Assembly (NCBI RefSeq): GCF_050948215.1
Contig: NC_135155.1
Span: 10,062,001 to 10,126,000 of the forward strand
Reading direction: 5' to 3'
DNA from: Halictus rubicundus
Lineage: Eukaryota > Arthropoda > Insecta > Hymenoptera > Halictidae
Length of the DNA stretch: 64,000 nt
The notes under the pieces were generated by a model, which saw only the letters and a program-made list of their open reading frames with translations, made no database searches and was not told where the DNA came from. Below, piece after piece: positions 45,902 to 58,142 of the stretch; the first letter of the stretch is position 1, and every line of letters starts with the position of its first letter. The position numbers and the translations under genes are program-made.

Positions 45902-47410
45902 CGATGTTGTTTCGATCGGAAAACTCTGATAAAAGATTTATAAAAATATAACTAAAAGCAAACATGTTTCCTCGGTAACAGACTGCGAATTTTATGCATT
46001 TATAATAAAATTGTAGGTCGAATGGAAAACTGAAAAGACTTCAGAGAAATTTAGGTATGCTGTTGCATTGTTTCCATATTAAACCGATTAAACTAGAAAA
46101 TACATTTTCATTAACCGGAGGTTCTTAACAATTCTTAACGATTTCAGATCTTTTCTTCCACAATTTTCTTAACAAATTTCTTCTCTGAATAAATCTGAAT
46201 AAATTCGGTCCTTTATTATTATTAAGTAAGTCATTCTGGCGTTGACAGTGTCCTACACTGTACTGGTCGTGCAAGGTTGATCCGATGGAACAAAGAATTT
46301 TCTTGGTACAGGGAAGGTCTGTACTATTTCGCCGAACGATTGTGTACCGAAGTGTGTATAGTTACGACAAAGACGTTGTTCGTTTTCTCTTTAGCAGTCG
46401 ACGAACTGTCATCGGAAGGGGGAAACTCTGAATTTCGCGGGCTCGATGGGTTAGTTATTTAGTTGCGTCAGCTGGCACAGACGTCCGGTTTCTGAATCAA
46501 TGAAGTAGGGGCTTATAACTATCGGAGCGTCTCAGGAGCAACGGAACGTAGCAAACGAGTGGAAAAGCTGTCATTTGGCGGCATCGATGTCCGTCATTTT
46601 ATTCGCTCCGATATCGGCCCGATCGATAAGGCAGGCAAACGGACATCCGATGCTCGGGCTACGGTTACACGGCAGGAATGTGCATTTGAAATTCATGGCT
46701 CTTTATGGTAAACGCGACTAGGAATCGATAGCCACGATCCGGTTAACAACGATTTCGGGTTACACGAGCCGGGCGAAAAAGTCACAGGTGAGGGACCGGC
46801 CCCCGATAATGAAGACTTCGCGCTGTCGGCGTCGATTAGCTCGGCCGATTGAATATTCAAATCGACCGTGCGAATTTACGAATGAATCTTGCATGAGATC
46901 CGATCCGGGGGATCTGTAAACGAAACACATCATCTGCGACACTTAGGAGAAGCATCGTCTTTTTAACGCCGCGCGGACCTCGTCCTCGCGAGTAATATAC
47001 CTGATTTTTATTTCATCGGCTTTCCGAACTTTTCGAATGAAATTTAAACTCTTCCCGCCCCGAGGACGTCGCCGCTTTTTCCCCCTTTTGATCATTCCTA
47101 TCGGTAGGAAAATATGGTCGGCGAGGTAGAGGTCGTGCGGTAGCTGGAACCCTTCGGATAATTTATGGTTGTGTTCCTGGCGTTCGGACGTTCGCCGGAA
47201 ATGTGTAATAAAGTCGTTCTAGAGGATTTTAGACTCTTAGCGTCTCCTTCAGAATGTAAAACGGACCTGCGAGACAATCTCCAACCAGCAGCCAAAGCGA
47301 TTTTACGATTTTTCGGCAGGAACGTAAAAAGATGGTTCCGACTCCATTTGCTGGCAAGTGCCGCCGCGTTCCTGGATATTGAAATAAGAGCAGAGCTGAA
47401 GAATCATTTG
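45902..47410. other. Unique sequence with a family H terminus
   Basis: AGACTGCGAATTTTATGCAT then TTAT at 45980-46003 matches the opening of family H, but the downstream match is weak. The rest is AT-rich to 46260, then CpG-moderate. No gene recognised. Confidence 0.35.
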
Positions 47411-47632
47411 GACTTATCAATTTCTTGAAACGTTCTTTCGGAGTCCCTTCTTCTGCACACGTTGAACTTCTTCCGCATCCAATCCAACAGATATAAATTT
47501 AAATTATTTTATTTAACACCTGGAGGTGCTTAGAACTGCTCATCCCTTTACTTGTCAATTTCTTGAAACATTCTTTCAGAGTCCCTTCCTCTGCACACGA
47601 ACATCTTTTTGCGTCCAATCTAACTAATTAAT
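47411..47632 (+). repeat. Tandem duplication, 138-bp period
   Basis: TCAATTTCTTGAAAC followed by GTTCTTTCGGAGTCCCTTC (ATTCTTTCAGAGTCCCTTC in the second copy), CTGCACACG and GCGTCCAATC-type sequence occurs at 47417 and 47555. About 80 bp of each unit is well conserved. Confidence 0.75.
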
Positions 47633-47654
47633 AATAATTAATTTGCTATTCAAT

Positions 47655-47750
47655 AGACTGTGGGATTTATGAATTTCTGACAACGATGAGTAAGCGAAAC
47701 ACAGAATAGTAAAAATACTAGAAAAATGACGAATATTTTTACATTATTAT
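47655..47750 (+). repeat. Family H interspersed repeat, copy 3
   Basis: AGACTGTGGGATTTATGAAT, then GATGAGTAAGCGAAACACAG, TACTAGAAAAATGACGAATA and TTTTTACATTATT: same segment order as the copy at 15.07 kb, at lower identity. Confidence 0.5.
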
Positions 47751-48409
47751 TGTCAACCTGCTGAAATTATTAACCATTTGTCGTACAATTTGAATGAGGA
47801 CATCTTTGCCTTTAATAACTGCCTAGAGGGAAGTTTGTGAATTCGCAATTTTGTGTGTTTGCAGTATATTTGATATCTTGAAACTCGGCACAGAAATTAA
47901 TAAAATTATTATAACTAATGCCGTACAAAAGAATAGACTCTTTAAAAGCAAAAGGAGTGCTGCTTCGTGCTACTTTTTGAGAAAATGACATTTCAAGTAA
48001 ACTCCCGTTGTCTGGTGTCACAGTTTATGTTTCTTATTCCCCCTCCTACTTAACGGCAGAGAAACAAAATGCTATGCAATGATTTTTGATCCCCATCAAG
48101 TCGTCTCGACCTGGTGTGCGGTGTGCCGGTTGCCACGCCAAACCACGCCACGTCTGCGATGCCAATTTTAAGCGCGCGTCTCTTTTTCGTCGGGTCGCAG
48201 ACGCCGCCGCTCCGCCGAGCCGTCGACGACTCGGAGGGAGGATTTAATTAAGGCGTTAATTGGAAAATGGCGAGGCTTAATCGGCCCCCATTTCCTCCCG
48301 TTGAAAACCTACGACGATAACGACCAACTTTCCACCCGCAACTTCTGACCTCCGCTGTAATCCCTCCCGCGCCCTTCCGTTCCGCGCTATCTTTGCGACT
48401 ATGCCACGC

Positions 48410-48412
<3 letters not shown>
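47751..48412. other. Unique sequence
   Basis: AT-rich then CpG-rich from 48100. Nothing recognisable. Confidence 0.35.

Positions 48413-48445
<33 letters not shown>
48413..48445 (+). repeat. (TC)n microsatellite
   Basis: About 33 bp of TC dinucleotides. Confidence 0.95.
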
Positions 48446-48447
<2 letters not shown>

Positions 48448-48751
48448 TCCTCTTCCAGGAAGATTGGTTGCGCGAACACGATCCGAAATTGGATTTCGCC
48501 TGCTCCGAAGCGTTGACGTAAGAACCGCGCAACAGCCCGATCCCTGCCGTCAGTCCGTCGACTTGCACTTGCATTCGCGTTAGCCGACTGTATACCGCCA
48601 CGGTATAAAAGTGGATAAGATGTTACATATACTATGTGTTGTCTGTATCCGATTACGTCGGAGATAACTCCCGTATCCTGCTTCTACAATTTCAATCTAG
48701 GATGCTTCGTAATTTGCGGTCACTCGTTACACGTTCTTACAAGGGAGGGTT

Positions 48752-48886
48752 TAAGAGCCAAGACTCCGTAGAATCGCGATAAGGTAGAGTGACCACGTTA
48801 CCGGCAAAAATAGGCGAAACATAGTTTTACGTGCAACTCAATTTTTCGTCCCTATATGAGAATATTTTTCGCCTGGAAAGGGCTCG
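48752..48886 (-). repeat. Family I repeat, copy 2
   Basis: Reverse-complement match to 39989-40119: GAATCGCGATAAGGTAGAGT then GACCACGTTACCGGCAAAAA, TCCCTATATGAGAATATTTT and GGAAAGGGCTC. Confidence 0.6.
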
Positions 48887-50438
48887 TATAATACAAGGGA
48901 CATCGCTGGAGCGCGAATTTGGTACATTTACAGCATTTTTGTTACCCTTACACTCGGCATAGAAAAACGTTTCGGATAAACGCATTTCTTCGAACTGTTT
49001 GATTTAATTGTTTGATTTAACAGAAATTCCACCCGGAAATTATAATTTCTTAACATGTCCTGAGAAGATTGAATAGAGAATTTTTAGGAAAATGTATAAA
49101 GACGCTCTCACGTGAAATAATCAAACTTTCTACAATAAAAATAAAAAATCGCAACATTTAGATACATTCAATCGCGTCAATTTCATTTTTAATTGCTAGT
49201 ACTCGGTAAAAAATAAAATAAATTCCAGTAAATATATTTTCACTGTTAAGCATCGTAGGAATATATTATTAGAAAGATTATTGTTCCGGGGAGGTAATCG
49301 TACCAGGCATCTGTAGATTTTCAGCAAATGGTATTTCCCGCGTGAAACGCGATCCGGCCTATCGGTGAAAGCATTTTCCACGGTTCCAAAGCTTTCAGAG
49401 GAAGCTCGCCTTTTAATCCCACTCGACTTCCTCCCCCAAGGTCGTAACCCTTGCGAGCCCTTATCTCAGTCACCCTCGTTTCCTATATATCTCTCTCTCT
49501 CCCCCCTTTCATCGCGAGACTTCTAACCTTAGCAACCGGCTGGCTCAGCTCGCGAAATTTTTTTTTTTATCTTGTTTCCTGCCAGCCAGCATAAGTGACA
49601 CATGAACACTATCTCAGAGGGGACGAAAGTTCGTCCACTAATTTTCGTAGATCTCCATCGTTTCTGGAATCGGCGTTACGATATATTCCTGCGACAGTTT
49701 CGTTGCGATAGGGGAACCATGATATGCGTGGGTGGCTGACGTTTCTTATGCTTGCGATATCTACGACGAATGTGAATAAGATTTGCGCATAATTTTCAAA
49801 ATTAAAGTGCTTTGCGAATTACTGTTGCTGTAAGTTGCTTAAAAATGTTATTACTGAAATGTTTCATCTCTGTTAATGTTGTTTGTTCCAGAATTAGTAT
49901 CAACATCGCTTGATTCATTTGCAATACTAATATGCTAGTTTACCAGCTTATCTACAGCTATCGAGAAATGTTAATGCTGGATGTACCGAGCACTGAAAAC
50001 AACTAGTTCATCATTCTATTACTTATGAGAAAAATAATGTGTTGCAAAAATTTACACCCGCCATCCATAATTTTTTGAAGTTTTAATGCAACATATTTCC
50101 TGTATCTCATACAGTTCCCTAAATATTCACATGCATATTTTACTGTACACAGGTAAATAAAATAGAAATGTTGCCTATTCTATTAAAAAAGAGATCTGCC
50201 ATTTTGCAGTGTCTTTATTCTATTTTGGTTCTATTTATTTTAGCAAGAGGTACAATCGCTCGAACGTACCGAGATTCTTAGAACAAGTTGGAATCTTTCA
50301 TTTAATCTACTACAAAAAATCGTATTGTTTACTGTACGTAAATCAAGTGACGACCCAGAAGAGTTGATGCAACTTAAAAAAACGGTACCCTCGACCAAAG
50401 AGAAAGATGCAAAGACTTTGTGATTCACCTAATACATA
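48887..50438. other. Unique AT-rich sequence
   Basis: Includes a short CT tract at 49491-49501 and a T run at 49560-49568. Frames of 62 codons or fewer. No gene recognised. Confidence 0.4.
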
Positions 50439-50625
50439 TACAGTGAATTCTCGATATATGTCAACAACACGGGTATTGCCAGCGTCGTGTATGTGTCCAG
50501 GAGACATACCCGAGCCGTGTTATGTTTACGTTCAACGGCGTCCGGGGTATACCCCGCGGTAGTGGGGACAATTCAGCGACGTTTATCATCCAGGCCTTGG
50601 CGACATATATAGAGAAACCACTGTA
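50439..50625 (+). mobile_element. Family A MITE, copy 7 (best preserved ends)
   Basis: TA at 50439-50440 and 50624-50625. The termini are CAGTGAATTCTCGATATATG and CATATATAGAGAAACCACTG, and the interior contains GGAGACATACCCGAGCCGTG, a GGGGTATACCCCGCGG palindrome and TTTATCATCCAGGCCTTGGC. No reading frame of note. Confidence 0.8.
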
Positions 50626-51348
50626 GCCATATTTACTTTGGCGAGGTGTTTCCTCTTCCCGTTCACCAGTAAGAATTGTTCCATTATAAGCATCGCGTGA
50701 ACTACGTTTCTGCAAACTTCCAAACTGTCTGACCTTTTCGCCAAACTTTTCTTGTCAGTCGCTCGATCAGACGACCGGCTACAAAATCTCGGAACCCTAT
50801 CGCCTCGCACCGAAATAAACCTGGAAGGGCAGGAAGCGCGACGCTCGAGGAAAAACCCGGTCGAATCAATCTCCCGAATTCTCCCCGATAGAGCTGCAAC
50901 ACCCTCGGGTCGGGCGACCCTTTGGCTTGCATCCCCCCGGAGCGGCTGCAAGATGTTTACAACAGATTGGGTCGCCGAGAACAAGATGTCATATTTCGCG
51001 CGTGCGGTGATCAACGAGCGGAGGTGTGGATATTCCATTTTCGCGTCCGTGGATCACATCCGGGGTCGCTTTCTTATCTCCGATTGATACGGATTCCGTT
51101 GACAAAAAGCTCGCGCCCCTGGCGCACTGTCGTGGTGCGGGGGGTCGGGGGGAGGGGGAGGTTATCACGGGCCGACGATAGCGTCGCACAGTGATTGATA
51201 CACGCGTGTTGAACACGCCGCCGTGATTGATGCTACCAATCGACGTCAATACGTTGTCGAGTTATCTCTCGTTGGTATCGTGCATCAAACGCTGATCTAC
51301 TTAGCTCGCTGCGATGCTCGTCGCGACGGGTTAGGCGTCACTGGATCA

Positions 51349-51354
<6 letters not shown>
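50626..51354. other. GC-moderate unique sequence
   Basis: Overlapping frames of 76-150 codons on both strands at 50586-51194, none recognisable. A G-rich tract lies near 51136-51162. Confidence 0.35.

Positions 51355-51379
<25 letters not shown>
51355..51379 (+). repeat. (CT)n microsatellite
   Basis: About 25 bp of CT, followed by pyrimidine-rich sequence. Confidence 0.9.
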
Positions 51380-54300
51380 TCCTCTCTTTTCCCCTCTTGC
51401 TTACTCTCCCCCCTCCGATCGTGACAGCCAACCGTCGTTTAATTTACCGTAAAAATTTCGACCGAGATAGCCCCGCGGGCTCATGACGCATCGTTTCGCC
51501 GGGAAACTCGGAAAATGAAAAACAGATACTCGGGACGTGCTCCGCGGGTAACGTTGATCGAGCGGCTGCACGGCTCTATTAATACTGTTTAATGAGCTGC
51601 TGAAAGAAATTTTTATCCCTCACCGTGTTACCGGATCCCGGAACTACGTCGGCCAGCTTTCACCGGGCTCGTTTAACCCTCCGCATGCTACGCCGGGGAG
51701 TCATCCGCGACCCCCAGCGGTGGGGATAAGCTCGAGCGACCGTCGATATTCACGGTTTTATTGTAAAATGTGGAAGTTCTTTTTCCGATAATTTCTGTAA
51801 CGCGAGTTGTCACTCCAGCTGCCTTCGCAATTATTTAAATCTCAGCAGATGGCGGGCGCCATTTTAATTCATCGAGTACTGCGATTCTTGCCCCGAGAAT
51901 ATTCGAGTTATTAGCAGACGTAGAGAACTGTAGATTGGAAATTACTGAGTCTATTAAGCGCGACTACTTATTCTAAAAGCGTTAAAAAATGCAGACTGAT
52001 CGTTTCACGCGTATACCATTTTTGTGTCCTGCATAATTTCTCTGTTTCAAACGTCCAGCACCGTTCATAATTATTGTCGAGACACTTTTGATGGATTTGA
52101 CAGAAAAACTGATATTTAATCGATACTATAGAATGTCTGATGGGTCCTTAATGGTTTTGTCTATGTATTTCTCGACCGACTGACTCTGAGGAATATTTCA
52201 AAATAAATTATACAGAAGGTTAGATCATTAGTATAATTGATTATTGCAACATCTGTAACATCCCATAACGTCGACCATACGCAAGTAAACAATTCATCGT
52301 CGTCATTGAAGGGAATTTTTAATTTCATGGTAGTTTTAGTGTGGGCCTCTATTTCTGATATATTGAAATTCATTAAAACAGTAATTTCCAAAGTGTCGAT
52401 AGAAACAGAAATTACGAAAAATTTTTGAGATTCGCCTGGTCATTCGTTAGTATGCCAATACTCGTAGGACTTCAGAAAAAAGAAAAGACGTCCAACAAAG
52501 TGTCTACACCGTTCAACGTGTCGATACCTTTCTGGTAGGTCGAAACCCGTCGAGGCACGTATCGCACGTCGCACTTAATTGCCAATTATAATCCCTATTA
52601 ATTAGTAGAGTCTCGAAATGGAAGTGGCCGCCTATTAACGAGGGCCTGCGCCCCATGCCTGGGGACTTGGCCGTTTACGTGGCTGCCAGCGAGATAATTC
52701 GACTTCGCCCGCAGCCGGATTATGGCAATACGGATATTTTCACGGTAAATCTCCTTCCCTTTGTAATTGCTCCGGCCGGAACCGGAACTGGTTCGATTTC
52801 TGTCCAAAACCGGTAAAAATCGCCTCCGAATCGACACCTTTCTTTCGTAATGGGGTGAAAAAGAAAATCAGGGTTTTTCGAAATTTCTCTTATCCCCTTC
52901 AATCGAAAATTCTGAAAAAAATTAGGGATGTTTCAGCTATTAGAATGCACGTCCATGAATTTTTTCAGAATTTTTAGTTTCGAAACCGAATTTTAAAAAA
53001 TGAAAAAGAATCTCGAAATGTCGATTTCTTGTAAAAGTTATGAGATACTAAGTTTATATTTTTACAGTTTTAGCATCTCTTTATGGTTGTTAACATATAA
53101 TTTTTTCAGATTTTTCAGGGTGGGGACAGATAGTAAAAAAAATCAAAAACCGCTATTTTTTTACCTTTTCCGTGCGTGTACGATGTAAGGTTAACCCGAA
53201 TAGCTTCTACAGGAAATCGGCATTTTAAAATTTTTGCCTATTACAAATTCAATTTCGTTTCGGGGCACTTTTGATCTTATCGATTTTCAAGTAGAATTGA
53301 TAATTTTTCTAGAAATACGTTATCTCATTTGTTGAGATTGAGAGGAAGCTTGAACAATCATAAGTCTCGATTAGCACGTGTAATCAACAGAATGGGCAAA
53401 CTGCTGATCATAAAATAATATCTGACTTATTCTTGTGCTCGCTTCAAACTCATTCCCACCATTTTCGTAATTATTCGTGTTCCTTGGCCTCTTTTGTTGG
53501 CTGAGAACAATCGATTCTTGTTGTAGTTCCCAACCCATTACGTTGGAAAGACAATGAGTTAAATTTAAATAAGAAGAATGGACTATTGAAATGTCTAGCT
53601 ACTTAGATAATTTCATATTTGAAACGAACTGAAACATAAATTGGAGTGTAGCTATTTTAATCCGTTAATAGAAACATGTTTTAATGTCCCATTGATTTAT
53701 TTATATTAAATAGTTATAGTAAATATTTATACATTTTTCCGAGGCCCGGCTGGCGTTCGTAAAGTTTGTTCGATCGCTGCGCGAACGAATGGATTCGACA
53801 GTGATTCTTTCAACTGGAACGACCACGTATTTTCGTTTTCGCGGAAACTTTACCATTACACCTGGAGGCGGAATCGATAATGTCCGCGCGATAGTTGAAT
53901 TTATTAGCCTCGCGTTCGCCAAGTTTCTATCACGTGCTTCAACCCCTGACGGATTATCGCGAGACTTTAAATCACCAACTTGCCAGTCGGAGGATTACGC
54001 AACGGAAGACTGAGGCTCTCATACATGCAAATAGTCTCATCCAGAAGGATAAAACATACCTAGATTGTTTGAAAAGATTTCCATTCGATAGCAACACTTT
54101 TAACCTATGACCTCCAAAAATTTCATACAAAAATTCAACAAACTAACGAAACTACGACCTGCAGTTCGATGTGTCACAGCATCTGATACTTCTAACGCGT
54201 TTTTAATAAATAATGTCACATAGTAAATGGCTCCTTTCGAGTATGACATCAAGATCATCTTCATAGAATTATTTGGTTTTTACCGAAAAGTAAATTCATT

Positions 54301-54651
54301 TATTTCAAATAAAAATCACCGAAAATATTAACCGCTACAACCAAAACAGTGTCATAAAACTGTTCACCAAATGTACATATAATTTTACTAATTACTCGAT
54401 AAAAATTTCACAGTTTATACACAAAGGTGTATAAAGGTTAAGATGTATAAAACAATCTAGGCGGAAAACGTCTTATTAGTGTAAAAAAAATTGTAAAATG
54501 TCTTCAATTCGGATAATCGAGGTTCTATCAAATCGTCAATTGTGCGAGCAAATATGCTCCGAACTATGTCGTGTTTGGTCTCATTTTAGTCAGCAAAATG
54601 TCACAAACATGTCGGTACAAGTTCATGGGAAAAAAACGAAAAGAATTGAAA
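51380..54651. other. Unique, mainly AT-rich sequence
   Basis: CpG-moderate to 51750, then AT-rich. Two similar ATTTTTTCAGA(A)TTTTT phrases occur near 52960 and 53100. No gene, RNA gene or larger repeat recognised. Confidence 0.4.
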
Positions 54652-54835
54652 TACAGTGAATACTCGATATATGTCAACAACACGGGTCTTGCCAGCGTCG
54701 TGTATCGTGCAGGAGACATACCCGAGTTATGTTTACTCTCCTCGGCGTCCGAGGCCTCTCGAGCTTCGGAAGTGGGGATAATTCCCTGACATTTATCGTC
54801 CACGCCTTGGCGACATATACAGAGAAATCGCTGTA
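54652..54835 (+). mobile_element. Family A MITE, copy 8
   Basis: TA at 54652-54653 and 54834-54835; ends CAGTGAATACTCGATATATG and ACATATACAGAGAAATCGCT then G. Interior AACAACACGGGTCTTGCCAG, GCAGGAGACATACCCGAG and CGGCGTCCGAGGCCTCTCGA then GCTTCG, the same centre type as copy 3. Confidence 0.78.
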
Positions 54836-55639
54836 TCATTTTAATGAAACAAAAATTGTCAAAGCTCACTGTGAGCGTAGGTGAACGGAAAAAATGTGTT
54901 CGCGGGAAATTCGTGGTTTAATCGTCGCAAACGAGTCTAAGTCGTCGAAGTATCGTCGGCGGCGCGTCTCACGTCGCCGCGGATACGTATTCGGGTAAAT
55001 TCGCGCGGCTTTCTCGGCCGTCTTTCCGACGATTTACCTTCAATGGAAGATAATGCTCGCGGAATTGCTCGCCGGCTGGATTATCGCGGAAAAAAGGGGA
55101 AAGAAAGGCAAACGTTTTTCTTTCCCGATCGGCCGAACAATCCGATAGGTACGCCGAAGATTTCATCGCGACGATTTCAGACAAAAGGAGCAACGCGATC
55201 GCCACTCTCCGGCCGTCCCGGGGAACCTTTCACGAATTTTTCACGAACGATTGATCGTTTTTTGTAATCTCTAATCGCGTAGAATGCGAAGGTTTCCGGA
55301 GTGGAGCGCCGTCGGGGCTCGTTATCGATTTGCTGCACCCGACGCGACGCGGCCGCTGCATTTCTAATGGAATATATCTTTATTCGCCGTCGAGGCCGAC
55401 GATCGAGCAATTCATGGAAATTGTGACCGCGAGCAAAACGTTATGGAAGCAATGGTGTTGGTGTGTTCGTGCAAAGCCGCTTTTTCGTAGAACGAGTTAA
55501 ACCGAGGAGCCCTCCCCTTATGACAAAACTCAAATATTTCTACGACGTTCAATAATATTATCGTTTCTGAACTTCGTAATTTTAGCAGATATTCCCGTGC
55601 CTCGGATGGTTATTAATTTATGATTACCCATAGGAGACG
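54836..55639. other. CpG-rich unique sequence
   Basis: 54900-55440 is CpG-rich with frames under 80 codons on both strands. No gene recognised. Confidence 0.35.
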
Positions 55640-55880
55640 GATTGGAAGTAGTCTACTTCATGATCTGCAAACGTTATTACACATGCATCTAAATTACAAC
55701 GTGGTATCTAATAATAATACGTATTTATAGCTTTGTATCTACTTGCAGATAAATTGAAAGTCGTCAATGTACTCACTTTCATGATCTACAAACTTTATTA
55801 TACATGTCTCTAAATTACTAACATTACACCGCAATAACGCACATTTATTGCTTAGTATCTATTTAAATATTCATTTCATC
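55640..55880 (+). repeat. Tandem duplication, 121-bp period
   Basis: CATGATCTGCAAACGTTATT at 55659 recurs as CATGATCTACAAACTTTATT at 55780; both are followed by ACATG(C/T)(A/C)TCTAAATTAC and TTAT(A/T)GCTT(T/A)GTATCTA. Moderately diverged two-copy repeat. Confidence 0.7.
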
Positions 55881-57879
55881 AGATATTGCGTGAACGGAAT
55901 TACCGTTACCGTTGTGAAGTAATGAGACCACCCGATACTTGGAAATTTCAATTATTTTTAAAGCTACATCATTTTTTACTGCAATTAAAATAATCTCCCC
56001 TTTGATGTCGATTTATTCGGTATTGCGTGCCATCATTTTTGCAGGATTTATTTAGTTCGATCGATTTTCAATTAAAATAGAAGATTCATGGAGATTTACA
56101 TGCTACCGATAGTTCATTTTTAAACGAAATCAACGCCAGATCGTATTCGCGATCGGTTGATTTATAAGGATTAATTTGGTATTGAAAAAGGTCAAACGAA
56201 TTTTGTCGACGGAATAATATCACATTTTTAGCTGTCGCGTTAATATTTGAACAATAAACGGAGTACCATTTGCTTTGTAGCTACAGTTTCCAATTAAAAG
56301 TTCATTATAGAAATATGTTCGATGTAGTCCCATCAAAAAAAATAATGAAAAATAACTCACGGGGTATGGCCCCCAGTGGAGGGAATAGGCGAACTGACGA
56401 AGATCGTGTAGCTCCGTTCGGCTTAGATCAAGACTTTACCGTAATACGAAAACTTTCGAAAATTTGAAATTCTAAGCAGGTGTTACCTTAGGCTCAGAAA
56501 TAACGAACGAAAAGTACATCTCCGACTTTAATTACATCGATTCACCTTAGAAGGCGCAGTACTCGTGACAGGTTCGCGGCTCAACGGTCGCAGTAACGCG
56601 AATAATGGCCTCGGCGCCCTGTGTTTTGCAAGAACGATCGTCGCTATCGCTCGCACGTATCAAAAGAAATCCGTAATTACACGTTTCAATTCGTTGATTC
56701 CTCCTTAGCGGGACAATTTGCATATCTCTTTCTGGCAGCTGCGATCCGTGCCCGTTTTCAAAGCGACAGCTCAGATTGGATCAGACGTCCACCTGTAATT
56801 TGAACCGGCACACTTGATCGTACAAAAAGAAATCGAGACTGCATAATATTTCCCCGTAGGACGCTCCAATCTTTCGAGAATCGATTCTCAACAAAGAATT
56901 ATCCTCTGATTAATGTGCTCCACTTTTACTCGCTGTATCACCTAACGCGACCTGCCCTAATTCATTTCTCGCTACTTCGATTCAAAAAATGAATCGCGTG
57001 TCGTTAATTCTAGCACTGATCAAGATTGAACTGAAAGAAATGATCTATAAACCGATGGCGTTAAACTAATTTGTCCATGACAAAAACAGGATTAAAAGTC
57101 TCGTTTAACCCTCGTTCACCATGAAAGTCCATATATTGTTTCCAAAATGTTCTTTCATTTCTGAGATTTTAAAATGGAACACAATTTGTGTAATGCGTAA
57201 TTTGAGAATTTGTATTAAGAATTTTTAATAAAAATTTAAGTGTCCGAAGACTAACGGACGTTTAAACCGATGCGCACTTGGACGTCCCGTCGGAGTATAC
57301 GCGAAATTACCCTGAACGTCGGAATTAATACGTCTGCAGAGGAATCGAGAGAATAGGGGTGCGTAACTGTATCCGGTGTAATTGCACAATAAAATTTAAT
57401 CGCGAGCGATGGGGCGAATATTAACGCCGTAACGCGCGAGAGAGAATTTAAGCTGCAGCGGGGCTGCTTAAATCAAAAGCGCGGACCTATTGTTTGGTAG
57501 CAACAACTTTCGCCTTTTCGGTAATTGCGTTCAACCGTGCAAAGTGTGATTATCCTGATGCGATTTCGACCGAGGCAACTCCAAGCGCGGAAATTAGTCG
57601 AAAAGTATGTCTGACCAGTGCTGGGTATTTCTACTGCCACCTATTCTCGTTTTTACGTGTGATATTAATGTTGACTTCCGGCTAGAAAACAGACTTCGGA
57701 TTTCTGCATTTTATGCGTGCGTTTCGAAGTCAATGTCATCAAATTTTTCATACTTTTCATTTTATCTGCAGCTTCTACAGTTTTCCAACATTCCTATTGT
57801 CAATGACTTTGCTTCTATAGTGGAAGCTATACGAGGTTAATTCTTATTAAAAAAATAAGAAGAAAGTATAAAATAATAT
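55881..57879. other. Unique sequence
   Basis: AT-rich with moderate-GC islands at 56560-56800 and 57240-57500. Frames of 77 codons or fewer, unrecognised. Confidence 0.4.
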
Positions 57880-58142
57880 CTTTTCATCCGGAGCTTCGTT
57901 TTTGAGAAAATGGAGTTTGGAAATGCAGCGAATGCGCATGGTATTAGATAGGAATCGTCGGACGCGTCTGATCATGGCCAACCAATTCTACTTTCTGCGT
58001 ATGCCAAAGCACGGCGGATCTTGGAACTGAATTTTCTCGAAAACGGGGTGTCAAATGAAAAAATGTAATTCCTTCTTTCCGATTTATTTTTACATATAGA
58101 ATCACCCCCTGCTCGTGCATGTTATTCGGTCGCACCCTGTGT
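57880..58142. mobile_element. Candidate MITE ending GCACCCTGTGTAAA
   Basis: CTTCGTTTTTGAGAAAATGG near 57894 is mirrored by TTTTCTCGAAAACGGGG near 58031, and the right edge reads CGGTCGCACCCTGTGTAAA, resembling the CACCCTGTATA ends of families B and C. Left boundary not determined. Confidence 0.3.

Noticed and set aside
57115..57270. TTAACCCTCGTTCACC as a TTAA-element terminus
   Set aside because: No matching second terminus or other copy could be found, so it was not listed.
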